Source: Blastopirellula marina (GTDB taxonomy: Bacteria > Planctomycetota > Planctomycetia > Pirellulales > Pirellulaceae). From it: a stretch of DNA of 64,000 nucleotides. This document shows positions 1-8,604 of this stretch, piece after piece (positions within the stretch are counted from its first letter, which is position 1; each line of letters opens with the position of its first letter). The stretch spans positions 496,001 through 560,000 of the forward strand of contig NZ_PUIA01000016.1 of NCBI RefSeq assembly GCF_002967715.1, in the 5' to 3' direction. Under the pieces are notes generated by a model. It made no database searches and was not told where the DNA came from. It was given only the letters and a program-made list of their open reading frames with translations. The position numbers and the translations under genes are program-made.

Positions 1-1
1 C

Positions 2-280
2 CGGCAAGCGGTTCGCGATGGAGCCGACTACATCGGCATCGGCCCGACCTTTCCCAGCGGGACAAAAACGTTTGATGCGTTTCCCGGCGTCGATCTACTA
101 CGCGAGGTAGCCGGCGAGATCACGCTGCCTGGGTTTGCGATTGGCGGGATCGATCTTGGCAACGTGGCAAAAGTGTCCGCGGCCGGTATCCGGCGTGTGG
201 CTGTTTCAGGGTGCGTTTCGAAGGCGGATGATCCTGGGATGGTGGTTCGTCAGCTGCGAGAGAAGTGCCAAAATATGTAG
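2..280 (+). CDS. thiE: Thiamine phosphate synthase, C-terminal part (5' end outside window)
   Basis: Thiamine phosphate synthase couples the HMP-pyrophosphate and thiazole-phosphate moieties into thiamine monophosphate in the cytoplasm. The visible 92 residues contain the ThiE signatures GADYIGIGPTFPSGTK, AIGGI and a late GIRRVAVSG, which line the phosphate and pyrophosphate sites at the end of the TIM barrel. The frame is open from the window edge and ends in TAG at 278-280. Family assignment comes from these motifs. The N-terminal half, including the DDxxD-type metal site, is not in the window, so a fused or bifunctional form cannot be excluded. No neighbouring thiamine gene is visible downstream. 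Confidence 0.88.
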   Translation, partial: RQAVRDGADYIGIGPTFPSGTKTFDAFPGVDLLREVAGEITLPGFAIGGIDLGNVAKVSAAGIRRVAVSGCVSKADDPGMVVRQLREKCQNM

Positions 281-410
281 TGAAGAGAACGCACTCGTGA
301 AATGCAACTAGCGATTCCTGTTGGTTAATGTTCAAATAAATTTGGTTGCTACGGTTCGAAGAAGTGTATTTCGGTTCGAGGTTCTGGTTACTTAGAAATG
401 GACGATCAGG

Positions 411-1646
411 ATGAAACGCAGGGAAGAAACAAGTGACCAGATGTGGACTTTTGCTGAATTCTTTTCAGGTATTGGTCTCGTACGAATGGGGCTTGAGGAC
501 GCTAGTTCGCGTTGGAAGTGTTCCTTCGCGAATGATTTCGATCCGGTTAAATGCGAAATATACCGAAACCACTTCGCTCGGAAATCAGATGAGTTGATGG
601 AATGCGATGTTAATGCGTTGCAAATTCAACGAGTGCCCGTAGTAGATCTCGCAACTGCGTCTTTCCCATGTACTGATTTGTCGTTGGCTGGTTCAAGGAT
701 GGGGCTTCATTCTGGGCAGTCCTCAGCATTTTGGGGATTTGCAAGATTGTTAGAGAGCATGACGACGCGAAATCGTCCCCGGCTAATAATGCTTGAAAAC
801 GTCACGGGCCTTCTAAATTCTCATGGAGGAGAAGACCTAAGGACGTTACTGCGGTCTATTAATAGTCTGGGCTATTCAGTAGATCCATTTATTCTTGATG
901 CGAAGTGGTTTGTGCCACAGAGTCGGCCAAGGCTCTTCATCGTGTGCGCAAAGAAATCATTTTCAAGGAATTTACTGCGTCTTTACCGCAGGGTGGAAGT
1001 TGGGCCGTTGCGATCTAAGCAGCTTGCGGAATTCATTTCACAGACGTCTGGCGACATTGAGTATCGTGGTCCGCAATTACCACAGCCTGAAGTTTCAAAC
1101 GCTATGTTACCAAGTGTTATTGAAGATCCCCCGGATGAACATAAGGATTGGTGGAATACGGATCGACGTGATTATTTATATGATCAAATGTTTGAGCGTC
1201 ATCAGTCTTGGGTCCAAGAGTTTATAGGTTCATCGCACTATCATTACGCAACTGCTTTTCGGCGAGTTCGTCCACAGCCTGATGGTTCAAAGAGGTCGAT
1301 GGCAGAATTGAGAACCGATGGGATAGCTGGTTGCCTACGAACACCTAAGGGCGGGAGCGGGCGTCAAATCCTGGTTCGTGCTGGAAAGGGTAAATTGGCC
1401 GTTCGGTTAGTGTCTCCTCGTGAGTGTGCTGCCTTAATGGGAGCGAGGGGCTACAATCTCGACGGTGTATCAGCATCTAACGCTTACTTTGCTTTCGGAG
1501 ATGGGGTCTGTGTCGATGCCATTAGGTGGATTTCTAAAAATTACTTAGAGCCATTGCTGCATCTTGTTGACGGACGAAAATATTTAACGACTGGCTCAAA
1601 TGGACGTTCAAAAATTTCGCGATCTACAACTTCGGCAACTAACTAA
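411..1646 (+). CDS. DNA (cytosine-5-)-methyltransferase of a probable restriction-modification system
   Basis: A 411-residue C5-cytosine DNA methyltransferase. It has motif I FSGIG near residues 18-22, the catalytic PC of motif IV in TASFPCTDLSLAG near 86-87, motif VI ENV near 129-131, motif VIII QSRPR near 170, and a C-terminal motif X-like FAFGDGVCVDAI. The target-recognition region between motifs VIII and IX is about 150 residues. The role is methylation of a short recognition site to protect host DNA; the site cannot be read from sequence. The ATG at 411 is used, though an ATG at 441 just before motif I is possible. The last 47 bases overlap the GIY-YIG nuclease gene in another frame. Base composition is visibly AT-richer than the flanks, suggesting acquisition by transfer. 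Confidence 0.93.
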   Translation: MKRREETSDQMWTFAEFFSGIGLVRMGLEDASSRWKCSFANDFDPVKCEIYRNHFARKSDELMECDVNALQIQRVPVVDLATASFPCTDLSLAGSRMGLHSGQSSAFWGFARLLESMTTRNRPRLIMLENVTGLLNSHGGEDLRTLLRSINSLGYSVDPFILDAKWFVPQSRPRLFIVCAKKSFSRNLLRLYRRVEVGPLRSKQLAEFISQTSGDIEYRGPQLPQPEVSNAMLPSVIEDPPDEHKDWWNTDRRDYLYDQMFERHQSWVQEFIGSSHYHYATAFRRVRPQPDGSKRSMAELRTDGIAGCLRTPKGGSGRQILVRAGKGKLAVRLVSPRECAALMGARGYNLDGVSASNAYFAFGDGVCVDAIRWISKNYLEPLLHLVDGRKYLTTGSNGRSKISRSTTSATN

Positions 1647-2136
1647 CGATATCGGCGTGTACGCGCTCTGTGATCTAGATGGAATTCCGATTTATGTTGG
1701 CCAATCCACAGATGGAATTCGATCGCGAGTACGAAGGCATTTGACCAGTGCAAGAAGTGATGTGATTGCAAACAGGCAGATCGATGTTTGGGAAGTCGCA
1801 TTCGTATGGGCATGGCCAGTGCAAAAAAAGGAGTTGATTAGTTCGATTGAGTCTTGGCTGTTCAATGAGTTCGATAACCAGTCACGACTGATGAATGGGT
1901 CGACGTTGAATTCCCCCTCCGAAAAGCCTGAGATTCCCGAAAAGCTCACGCTGAGTGTTCTAAGCGAGGAAGAGATAACAAGACGAAAAGAACCAAGGCT
2001 TCGATTTCCAAGGCAAGTTCAACAACTTGCAATCTTACTGGATTACATTCTAGAAACGTCTGATAAGGCACATTTGCGACGATCGTTGATGGCACACTTT
2101 GAGAGATTGGAGCGATACTATCAAGGCTTTATTTAG
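1600..2136 (+). CDS. GIY-YIG nuclease, probable type II restriction endonuclease
   Basis: A 178-residue protein with an N-terminal GIY-YIG domain: GVY at residues 19-21, YVG at 32-34, an arginine cluster RSRVRR at 41-46, a conserved Glu at 84 (IESWLFNEF) and an Asn near 99. These are the tyrosines, arginine, metal-binding glutamate and asparagine expected of an active GIY-YIG enzyme. The C-terminal 80 residues are not recognised. It starts inside the 3' end of the methyltransferase gene, implying translational coupling. Known GIY-YIG restriction enzymes such as Eco29kI and Hpy188I support the restriction role, which remains inferred. A DNA-repair or homing-type nuclease is an alternative. It shares the AT-rich composition of the methyltransferase. 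Confidence 0.82.
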   Translation: MDVQKFRDLQLRQLTNDIGVYALCDLDGIPIYVGQSTDGIRSRVRRHLTSARSDVIANRQIDVWEVAFVWAWPVQKKELISSIESWLFNEFDNQSRLMNGSTLNSPSEKPEIPEKLTLSVLSEEEITRRKEPRLRFPRQVQQLAILLDYILETSDKAHLRRSLMAHFERLERYYQGFI

Positions 2137-2202
2137 TCATCAGCGGAAGAGTGATTTGTGTTTGCGGAGTGAATCTCGCGTCGTGGTTGAAGAAACGAGT
2201 AA

Positions 2203-2658
2203 ATGCCCACTGAAACCATCCTTCAAGTCCCTGTCTTCAGCGATCTCGCCAATCTCGCGTTCACCCTGCGCCGGGAAGTCTTCGTTACCGAGCAAGGCGT
2301 GCCAGCCGAAGGGGAGCTCGACGAGTACGACATGACGGCGGATCACTATGTGCTGGTTCGGGATGGGGACGTGGTGGCGACGTCGCGGGTGATTCATAAA
2401 GAAGAAGGGTGCAAGCTCTCGCGGTTTGCCGTTCGCAAGGCGGTGCGCGGTCTGGGGGTTGGGGGGAGGATGATGGCGTTTGTGCTTGCCGACCTGAAAG
2501 CGAAAGGGAAACACCGCGTCTTTCTGAGTGCCCAGTCCGACAAGATCGGGTTCTACGAGAAGTACGGCTTTCATGCCTACGGCCCGGAGTATTACGAGTG
2601 CGATATCTTGCACCGGATGATGCAGAACTGGGACGACTTGTCTGGTGCGGAAGCGTGA
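2203..2658 (+). CDS. GNAT family N-acetyltransferase
   Basis: A 151-residue single-domain GNAT acetyltransferase of the ElaA/YjcF-like type. The acetyl-CoA pyrophosphate loop is visible as VRKAVRGLGVGGRMM near residues 76-90, matching Q/R-x-x-G-x-G/A. It is followed by the usual FYEKYGF turn near 118-124. The N-terminal REVFVTEQGVP motif is typical of this subfamily. The acyl acceptor cannot be told; small amines or protein N-termini are typical for GNATs. It follows the restriction-modification pair by 66 bp but returns to the GC-rich composition of the rest of the window, so it is probably not part of the acquired island. Confidence 0.9.
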   Translation: MPTETILQVPVFSDLANLAFTLRREVFVTEQGVPAEGELDEYDMTADHYVLVRDGDVVATSRVIHKEEGCKLSRFAVRKAVRGLGVGGRMMAFVLADLKAKGKHRVFLSAQSDKIGFYEKYGFHAYGPEYYECDILHRMMQNWDDLSGAEA

Positions 2659-2841
2659 GATTCATCGCTTGGTGTCCAGGTTAATTCTTGCGTGAGCCGT
2701 GCGAATTTGCTTGAGACTGCAAATACTAGCAAGATAGAATTCAGATACTGCTGCCGCACCGGTGATGGAATTCTGAAATCCGATATCGCCTGAGTTGGTG
2801 CGCTGATCGTCTTCTTGATTTCGGTTCCGAAAGTTCGTTCG

Positions 2842-3237
2842 ATGGACGCACTTAGCTGGTTTGCCTTAGGGCTCATCTTTTTTGTGATCTTAGTGTTGTC
2901 GTACGGAATCATCGCTCTTCACGATGTCCCGTATCACATTGCCAAGGCACGCAATCATCCACATCAAGACGCCATACATGCGGGCGGTTGGATCAGCTTG
3001 TTCACGCTGCATGCGATTTGGCCTTTGTTGTGGGTGTGGGCGTATTCCTACGACCCGGAAACAGGCTACTTCGGCCGGAAGATCGAGGGAGAGATAGTCA
3101 GCACGACGCAAGAGCTTCTGGAGGAAATCGATGGGGAGAAGTTGAAGGCCTTGGAGCAGCGCATCACCGAACTGGAAGCCAAGCTGGCCTCCCACGAGAC
3201 AAACGCAAACACTGAGCCGCCGGCGGAGGAAAAGTAA
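2842..3237 (+). CDS. DUF3302 (YiaW-like) inner-membrane protein
   Basis: A 131-residue membrane protein. It has one hydrophobic segment near residues 4-25, a second around the HAIWPLLWVWAYS stretch, and a hydrophilic coiled C-terminus (KLKALEQRITELEAKL). The pattern, and the HlyD-family gene starting 1 bp after the stop, match the YiaW-YiaV pair of E. coli, in which a DUF3302 protein accompanies a membrane-fusion protein. No biochemical role is established for that pair that I can cite; envelope transport or stress is inferred. ATG 2842 is chosen because it starts directly before the first membrane segment. An in-frame start at 2815 would add nine residues. Confidence 0.75.
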   Translation: MDALSWFALGLIFFVILVLSYGIIALHDVPYHIAKARNHPHQDAIHAGGWISLFTLHAIWPLLWVWAYSYDPETGYFGRKIEGEIVSTTQELLEEIDGEKLKALEQRITELEAKLASHETNANTEPPAEEK

Positions 3238-3238
3238 G

Positions 3239-4393
3239 ATGGACATCCTTATCATGCTGACGTACGGTGCCATCACGATCGTGGTCTTCAAGCTATTCAG
3301 GGTACCGGTCAACGGGTTTACGGTCTTAACGGCCGTGTTGGTAGGCGTGGGGATATTGTCAGGCCTGATGCTGGCAATGAATTACAACCATCCATACACG
3401 CGCATGGGGAGGTTCTATTTCCACACGACACCAATTGTTCCCGAAGTTCGCGGGAACGTGATCGAGGTTGCCGTAAGTGATGCCCAAGAGGTCAAAAAGG
3501 GAGATCTCCTTTTCAAAATCGACCCGGTTCCGTTTCAAAAGATCGTCGATCAGAAGCGTGCGCAGTTGGCCGCGGCCACGCGTCGAGCGGAACAGTCTAA
3601 AGTGAATTTGGTCGCCTATGAAGAGGCATTACATGCTGCCGAAGCAGAACGAGATGCCGCCAAGGATGTCTATGAACGCGATATCAAGTTGCGGGAAAGC
3701 AATTCGGTCTCGGAACAGGCACTTGAACAGGCACGGCAGACCTATCTGGGGTCGGTCGCTTTGGTGAGCCGGTCCAAAGCCGAACTCGAAACGGTGCGTT
3801 TGGAGGTCGAGTCGATGATCGATGGTGTGACCCCTGAAGTCGCCGAAGCGAAAGCCAATTTAGAAGCCGCGGAGGTGGACCTCGAGAATACCGTCGTGCG
3901 AGCGCCGACCGACGGAAGAGTGCTTCAGGTGATGCTCAGGCCTGGCATGATGGCGGTGCCACTTCCCCTGAAGCCGGTCATGATTTTCAGCCATAGCGAA
4001 AACCGATTATTCGTCGGATCGTTCCTGCAAAATAGTGCCCAGCGTATCGAGGTGGGGGACGAAGCCGAGGTCGCGTTTCCAGCCGCGGCCGGGTACATCT
4101 TCAAAGGAAAAGTAAAGACCATCGCATCCGCTGTGGCTCCCGGGCAGTTGCAGCCAAGTGGCAATATGATTGATGCGGAACAAATCCAGTATGACGGTCG
4201 GCTTAACGTGGTGATTGAGTTTGACGAAGGGGAGCTCGATGATTTCCGAATTGCTGACGGCTTTACGGGGGAGGTCGCCGTTTACAGCCAGTATATGAAA
4301 GAGACGGCTGTGGTTCGTCGCATACTGATGAGGATGAAGTCGTGGACGAATTTTGTCTTCTCCGACGGCCATAGTTTACCCAATGCCCACTGA
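3239..4393 (+). CDS. HlyD/EmrA-type membrane-fusion protein (YiaV-like)
   Basis: A 384-residue periplasmic adaptor. Two hydrophobic segments at residues 4-20 and 27-47 anchor the N-terminus. A split biotinyl-lipoyl-like domain begins at PEVRGNVIEVAVSDAQEV near 68. A long alpha-helical hairpin follows (about 95-215, rich in Ala, Glu, Arg and Gln), then the second half-motif APTDGRVLQ and a beta-barrel region to about 360. Such proteins bridge an inner-membrane pump to the outer membrane or act with a small membrane partner. It starts one base after the DUF3302 stop, so the two are co-translated. No pump or TolC gene is adjacent, matching the stand-alone YiaVW arrangement. Confidence 0.85.
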   Translation: MDILIMLTYGAITIVVFKLFRVPVNGFTVLTAVLVGVGILSGLMLAMNYNHPYTRMGRFYFHTTPIVPEVRGNVIEVAVSDAQEVKKGDLLFKIDPVPFQKIVDQKRAQLAAATRRAEQSKVNLVAYEEALHAAEAERDAAKDVYERDIKLRESNSVSEQALEQARQTYLGSVALVSRSKAELETVRLEVESMIDGVTPEVAEAKANLEAAEVDLENTVVRAPTDGRVLQVMLRPGMMAVPLPLKPVMIFSHSENRLFVGSFLQNSAQRIEVGDEAEVAFPAAAGYIFKGKVKTIASAVAPGQLQPSGNMIDAEQIQYDGRLNVVIEFDEGELDDFRIADGFTGEVAVYSQYMKETAVVRRILMRMKSWTNFVFSDGHSLPNAH

Positions 4394-4534
4394 GGTTCTG
4401 CCGTGGGGGGCAATAATTCTTACAGGCTTGACGCGGAATCTCATTGATTCTCGTTTCATTTTGGGTCAACTTCAAAGCTGCCTTGCCGCGGAACTCTCTG
4501 CTGTCCCATCTCATCGTGCTTGCGAGAACCCTTC

Positions 4535-6127
4535 ATGTTGCGACTGCTCGTACTTGGTTTCGTCTTACTCGCCCCTGCGTATCTGAAAGCCAGCGATCGC
4601 CCGAACATCGTGTTGATCATGGTCGATGACATGGGCTTTTCCGATATTGGCCCCTATGGCAGTGAGATTTCCACCCCCAATCTCGAATCGCTGGCAAAAG
4701 CTGGCGTTTGTTTCTCGCAGTTCTATAACACGGGGCGTTGCTGCCCGACGCGAGCCTCGCTGCTTACCGGGCTTTATTCGCATCAGGCTGGTATCGGCTG
4801 GATGACAACCGACCAGCACGCACCGGGGTATCGAGGTCAGCTTTCGGACGACTGTGTGACAATCGCCGAGGTCTTGCGACATGCCGGCTACTTCACGGCG
4901 ATGACCGGTAAATGGCATGTCGGTTTTAATCACGGCAGCACCCCTTGGAAACGAGGCTTCGATCGGAGTTTGAACTTGCCGGCTGGCGGTATTCATTTCT
5001 CGAACCAAACGGGATCGAAAGGGGGCTCGAAACTGTATCTCAATGGTGAGGAGGTCGCACGCGACGATCCGCAGTTCGATCCGCCGTGGTATGGAACCGA
5101 CATGTGGACCCGGCAAGGGGTGAAGTTCATTGACGAAGCGATCGAGCAAGACAAGCCATTCTTTTTGTACATTGCTCACACAGCACCTCATTTTCCGTGC
5201 ATGGCCCCGGAAAAAACGATCGCCAGGTTTCGCGGCAAGTATATGCAAGGGTGGGACAAGCTGCGGGAAGCACGGTATGCCCGGCAGCTTGAGTCAGGCC
5301 TGATCGATAAAGCATGGCAGTTGGAACCTCGCCCCGAACCGATCCCTGCTTGGGAGTCGCTTTCGCAAGAGCAAAAAGTTCGTTACGACGACATGATGGC
5401 CATTTATGCCGCGATGATATCCGAGATCGATCAGAGTGTCGGCGACCTGGTCGCTGCTTTGAAAGAGCGAGGGGAACTCGACAATACGTTGATCCTGTTT
5501 CTTTCCGACAACGGCGGCAATGCCGAGTCTGGCGTCGAGGGGCACTACGACGGCGACTCGCCCGGCGATCCTCATTCGAACGTCTTCATTGGCCGCTGTT
5601 GGGCTCATTTGAACAACACCCCGTTTCGGCTCTACAAGCATTACAATCACGAAGGAGGCATCGCGACTCCGCTGATTGCGCATTGGCCGAAAGGAATTCC
5701 CGCCAGCTTGGAAGCGTCGTCTGGATGGATCGACACGCCGACCCATGTGATCGACATCATGAGTACCTGCGTCGATCTAGCTGGGGCGAAGTATCCCGAG
5801 ACGATCGGTGATCGCACGATTACGCCAATGGCCGGGCAAAGCTTGAAGCCGCTGTTCACCGCGGAAGGAAGCTTCCCTCAGCGGGCACTCTTCTGGGAGC
5901 ACGAAGGGAACGCGGCCATCCGAGTGGGAAACGAGAAGCTCGTTCGTCAGGGCATTCGAGGTGACTGGGAGTTGTTCGATTTGGGTAAAGACCGTACCGA
6001 GCAGGTCAACCTGGCCGAGAGCCAGCCGAAGAAAGTCGAGCAGATGCGAAAGCAATGGCGACAATGGGCGACAACTTCCGACGTCATGCCGAAGCCAGAG
6101 AAGCCTGCGAAGAAGGGTAAGAAGTAG
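4535..6127 (+). CDS. Secreted arylsulfatase-type sulfatase
   Basis: A type I sulfatase of 530 residues that hydrolyses sulfate esters, probably of algal or other polysaccharides, after export. An N-terminal signal peptide (LRLLVLGFVLLAPAYLKA) precedes RPNIVLIMVDDMGFSD, whose Asp31-Asp32 bind calcium. The core CCPTRASLLTG places the formylglycine cysteine at Cys69 (C-x-P-T-R), so a formylglycine-generating enzyme is needed for maturation. TGKWHVG and LFLSDNGG supply the lysine/histidine and late Asp-Asn metal ligands. The ATG at 4535 is preferred over an in-frame TTG at 4520 because it puts the signal peptide at the N-terminus. The Lys/Pro-rich C-terminus (PKPEKPAKKGKK) is unusual. It stands alone, with no carbohydrate cluster nearby. 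Confidence 0.94.
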   Translation: MLRLLVLGFVLLAPAYLKASDRPNIVLIMVDDMGFSDIGPYGSEISTPNLESLAKAGVCFSQFYNTGRCCPTRASLLTGLYSHQAGIGWMTTDQHAPGYRGQLSDDCVTIAEVLRHAGYFTAMTGKWHVGFNHGSTPWKRGFDRSLNLPAGGIHFSNQTGSKGGSKLYLNGEEVARDDPQFDPPWYGTDMWTRQGVKFIDEAIEQDKPFFLYIAHTAPHFPCMAPEKTIARFRGKYMQGWDKLREARYARQLESGLIDKAWQLEPRPEPIPAWESLSQEQKVRYDDMMAIYAAMISEIDQSVGDLVAALKERGELDNTLILFLSDNGGNAESGVEGHYDGDSPGDPHSNVFIGRCWAHLNNTPFRLYKHYNHEGGIATPLIAHWPKGIPASLEASSGWIDTPTHVIDIMSTCVDLAGAKYPETIGDRTITPMAGQSLKPLFTAEGSFPQRALFWEHEGNAAIRVGNEKLVRQGIRGDWELFDLGKDRTEQVNLAESQPKKVEQMRKQWRQWATTSDVMPKPEKPAKKGKK

Positions 6128-6393
6128 TCTTGCCTGCGCTGAAGATTATGTAACGGCGACTATAGCTGCTCCGATTGTAAGTCCAACTGGATTCAACGGA
6201 TCGAAGCAGAGGTGATCGCCGATTTCTTGCCGAGAATGCGAGCGAGGCCGTTCCGATCCCATCCAGGCTTCATCGGAACTTTACAATCTCTGAACACGGT
6301 ATCCATCCTCACGCGATAGCTTAATGGGCTTAATAGGACGTTAATGTCATAACTGGCTTCAATTACCGTGAAGTAGTCGTGTGAAGGCTGCCC

Positions 6394-7392
6394 GTGGAGT
6401 TGTCTCAAATTTCGGAAAATGCTCATCTTCCCAGGGGTGGAATCTTTATCTCCGGGTACGAAGAAATCACAATCCTTGTCGTCGACGACACGGCGGTTGA
6501 TCGTGCGCTGGTTGGGGGCATTCTGCAAAAGAATAATTCCGGTAATCTGACGATCCATTTTGCCGAGAGTGGTGAAGAAGCCCTGGAGATGGTTGCCTCG
6601 GAAGAGCCAGACGTGGTGTTGACCGACCTGCGGATGCCAGGCATGGACGGGCTGGAACTGGTCAAGGCGATGCGTTTCGAGTTCCCGTTCATACCATGTA
6701 TCTTGATGACCGGGCACGGTAGCGAAGAGATTGCCGCCGAGGCCCTGCGGCAAGGGGCCGCGAGCTATGTGCCCAAGACGGACTTGATCAAGAAACTTGC
6801 GTCGACGCTGATCAACGTGCTGGCATCTGCCCACCACGAGCGAGTTTCGCGGCGCTTTGATGACTGCTGGCTGGAAACGACCTCACACTTTACGCTCTCG
6901 AATGACGCGAGTCTGATTGGAGCCGTGACGGGGCACGTTCAGAACTACCTGCAGAAGTTTCGCAGTGTGCCGGAGAACGAACTGGTTCGTCTGGGTGTTG
7001 CCCTGGATGAAGCGCTGCGTAACGCTATGTTCCACGGCAACTTGCAGTTGGAATCTGAATTGTGGGCAGTCGATCCTGAGAAGTTCTATGCCGAAGCCGA
7101 ACGGCGGCAACAGGTCGATCCGTATCGCGATCGAACGGTTCACTTCACGTTGACTTGCCGCCGCGAAGAAATCCGGTTTGTGATTCGCGACCATGGCGTG
7201 GGGTTCGACGTGAAGGGGCAGGCATTCGATCCGGCCGATCCGACGCAGCTAACCCGGCCCAGCGGACGAGGGCTGTTTCTGATTCGTACGTTCATGGACG
7301 AGGTTAACTTCAATGAAGTCGGCAACGAGATCACAATGATCTTCCGTCCCAAGATGGGGGACTGTCTGGCCTTTGATGAGGTATCGATCTAG
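6394..7392 (+). CDS. Response regulator with receiver domain fused to a serine-kinase-type HATPase domain
   Basis: A 332-residue two-domain regulator. The receiver domain (about 25-140) shows the acidic pair DD31-32, the phospho-acceptor Asp78 in VLTDLRMPGMDG, the conserved T/S region ILMTGHG and the lysine in YVPK. The C-terminal half (about 190-325) is an anti-sigma-factor-like ATPase. It has an N-box LDEALRNAMFHGN, a G1 box IRDHGVGFDV and a late RGLFLIRTFMDEV. This is the SpoIIAB/RsbW-type fold, not a histidine kinase, and there is no HisKA domain. Phosphorylation probably switches a partner-switching protein kinase. The STAS protein at 32022 is a possible but unlinked partner. The start is GTG 6394; no cognate sensor kinase is adjacent. 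Confidence 0.88.
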   Translation: MELSQISENAHLPRGGIFISGYEEITILVVDDTAVDRALVGGILQKNNSGNLTIHFAESGEEALEMVASEEPDVVLTDLRMPGMDGLELVKAMRFEFPFIPCILMTGHGSEEIAAEALRQGAASYVPKTDLIKKLASTLINVLASAHHERVSRRFDDCWLETTSHFTLSNDASLIGAVTGHVQNYLQKFRSVPENELVRLGVALDEALRNAMFHGNLQLESELWAVDPEKFYAEAERRQQVDPYRDRTVHFTLTCRREEIRFVIRDHGVGFDVKGQAFDPADPTQLTRPSGRGLFLIRTFMDEVNFNEVGNEITMIFRPKMGDCLAFDEVSI

Positions 7393-7597
7393 GTTGATCG
7401 ATCCGGTTAACTTCTGACCAGTTCAAAAATCTTTCGTTAATCCAGCCGCCCTGCTGGCGGTTGCTGACCGAGAACACGAGATCTCGTCAACGTGTTCCCG
7501 GTAGCCAAGTGCCATGGTAAATGCATTGATGCGTTGCCGCCTTGCTTCGGGATTTGCCAAAACTGAATTTTCATTTGTAACCCAAAGGTTAATCGCT

Positions 7598-8083
7598 ATG
7601 GCTTTCCCTAAGATTGCTCTCGCTGCTCTGTGCTCTCTTGTTTTGGTTTGCTCGACTTCCTTCGCGGCTGATGCGAAGAAGGACATCGTCGACACGGCCG
7701 TTGAAGCCGGTTCGTTCAAGACGTTAGTTGCGGCCGTTTCGGAAGCTGATCTGGTCGCAACGCTGAAGAGTAAAGGACCATTTACCGTCTTTGCCCCGAC
7801 GGACGAGGCCTTTGCCGCCTTGCCTGAAGGTACCGTGCAAGCCCTGCTGAAGCCTGAGAACAAGGAAAAGCTGGTCAAGATCCTGACCTATCATGTTGTG
7901 CCCGGCAAGGTTATGGCAAAGGATGCGATGAAACTGAAAGAAGCCAAGACGGTCGAAGGCTCGACGATTGATGTCCAGGTAAAGGATGGCTCGGTCATGA
8001 TCGACGAAGCCAAGGTCGTCAAGGCGAACATCGTTACCTCGAACGGTGTGATCCACGTGATTGATAAGGTCATTATGCCGTAG
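7598..8083 (+). CDS. Secreted fasciclin (FAS1) domain protein
   Basis: A 161-residue secreted protein. A signal peptide ([24 protein letters not shown]) is followed by a single FAS1 domain. The diagnostic H1 motif is [16 protein letters not shown], and H2 is [13 protein letters not shown] at the C-terminus, with the intervening YHVVPG box. FAS1 domains mediate adhesion or protein-protein contacts at the cell surface; no enzymatic activity is expected. The ATG at 7598 is chosen because it gives a clean signal peptide and has AAAGG upstream. An in-frame ATG at 7514 would bury the signal peptide. A strong terminator follows at 8105-8136, so it is probably transcribed alone. Confidence 0.93.
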   Translation: MAFPKIALAALCSLVLVCSTSFAADAKKDIVDTAVEAGSFKTLVAAVSEADLVATLKSKGPFTVFAPTDEAFAALPEGTVQALLKPENKEKLVKILTYHVVPGKVMAKDAMKLKEAKTVEGSTIDVQVKDGSVMIDEAKVVKANIVTSNGVIHVIDKVIMP

Positions 8084-8104
8084 TGCTGATTTCAACAAAC
8101 GAGA

Positions 8105-8136
8105 AGACCGAAGTCCCATGCGACTTTGGTCTTTTT
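8105..8136 (+). terminator. Rho-independent terminator after the fasciclin gene
   Basis: An 11-bp stem (AGACCGAAGTC pairing with GACTTTGGTCT through one G-U) closes a 6-base loop and is followed by TTTTT. It lies 21 bases after the fasciclin stop, between two convergent genes. Confidence 0.85.
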
Positions 8137-8157
8137 CTATGCGCACAGTGAACGGGC

Positions 8158-8604
8158 TTACTTGTTGTTGGCGACCGGGCGATTGTGTAGTAGTTGATCG
8201 GAACCCCATCCACCGAGGATCGCGGCCGGCAAGTACAAAGCCAGATCGATCACGACAAACCAGAAGGGAAACGCCATCGAGATGGCATTGATGATCCCCA
8301 TCGCGGTGAAGAGACCGCCAATGGCCAGCGATTCTCGCCATACTTTGCCCCCTTCAATCAAGCGTCCGCAAGCTGCCCCGCTGAGCGAACCGCCAGCATG
8401 AGCCAGCCAAACCAAAACAAATGCAGTGAAGGGGAGGGAAGCGATGTGTTGGCCGAAAGCTTCAGCATCGCTCGGGTCGTTAACGTCAATTCCAGAGGGG
8501 AGCGGGTACATCAAAAAACAGGGGGTCAACAACAAGACCATCATGGCCATGCCGACAACGACACCCAAAGGAATGGAAACAATGGCCCGTAAGGTTGCCA
8601 TCAT
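8158..8604 (-). CDS. Uncharacterised four-helix membrane protein
   Basis: A 148-residue hydrophobic protein of unknown function. About four membrane segments are visible: an N-terminal one (IVSIPLGVVVGMAMMVLLLTP), one around FTAFVLVWLAHAGGSLSGA, and two in GGLFTAMGIINAISMAFPFWF and LALYLPAAILGGWGS. The glycine-rich HAGGSLSGAACGRL suggests tight helix packing. I do not recognise a named family with certainty. Two consecutive ATG codons at 8604 and 8601 mark the start. A longer in-frame extension upstream would add a hydrophilic segment without initiation signals. It is divergent from the Mla operon, with a structured intergenic region between. Confidence 0.75.
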   Translation of the reverse strand: MMATLRAIVSIPLGVVVGMAMMVLLLTPCFLMYPLPSGIDVNDPSDAEAFGQHIASLPFTAFVLVWLAHAGGSLSGAACGRLIEGGKVWRESLAIGGLFTAMGIINAISMAFPFWFVVIDLALYLPAAILGGWGSDQLLHNRPVANNK

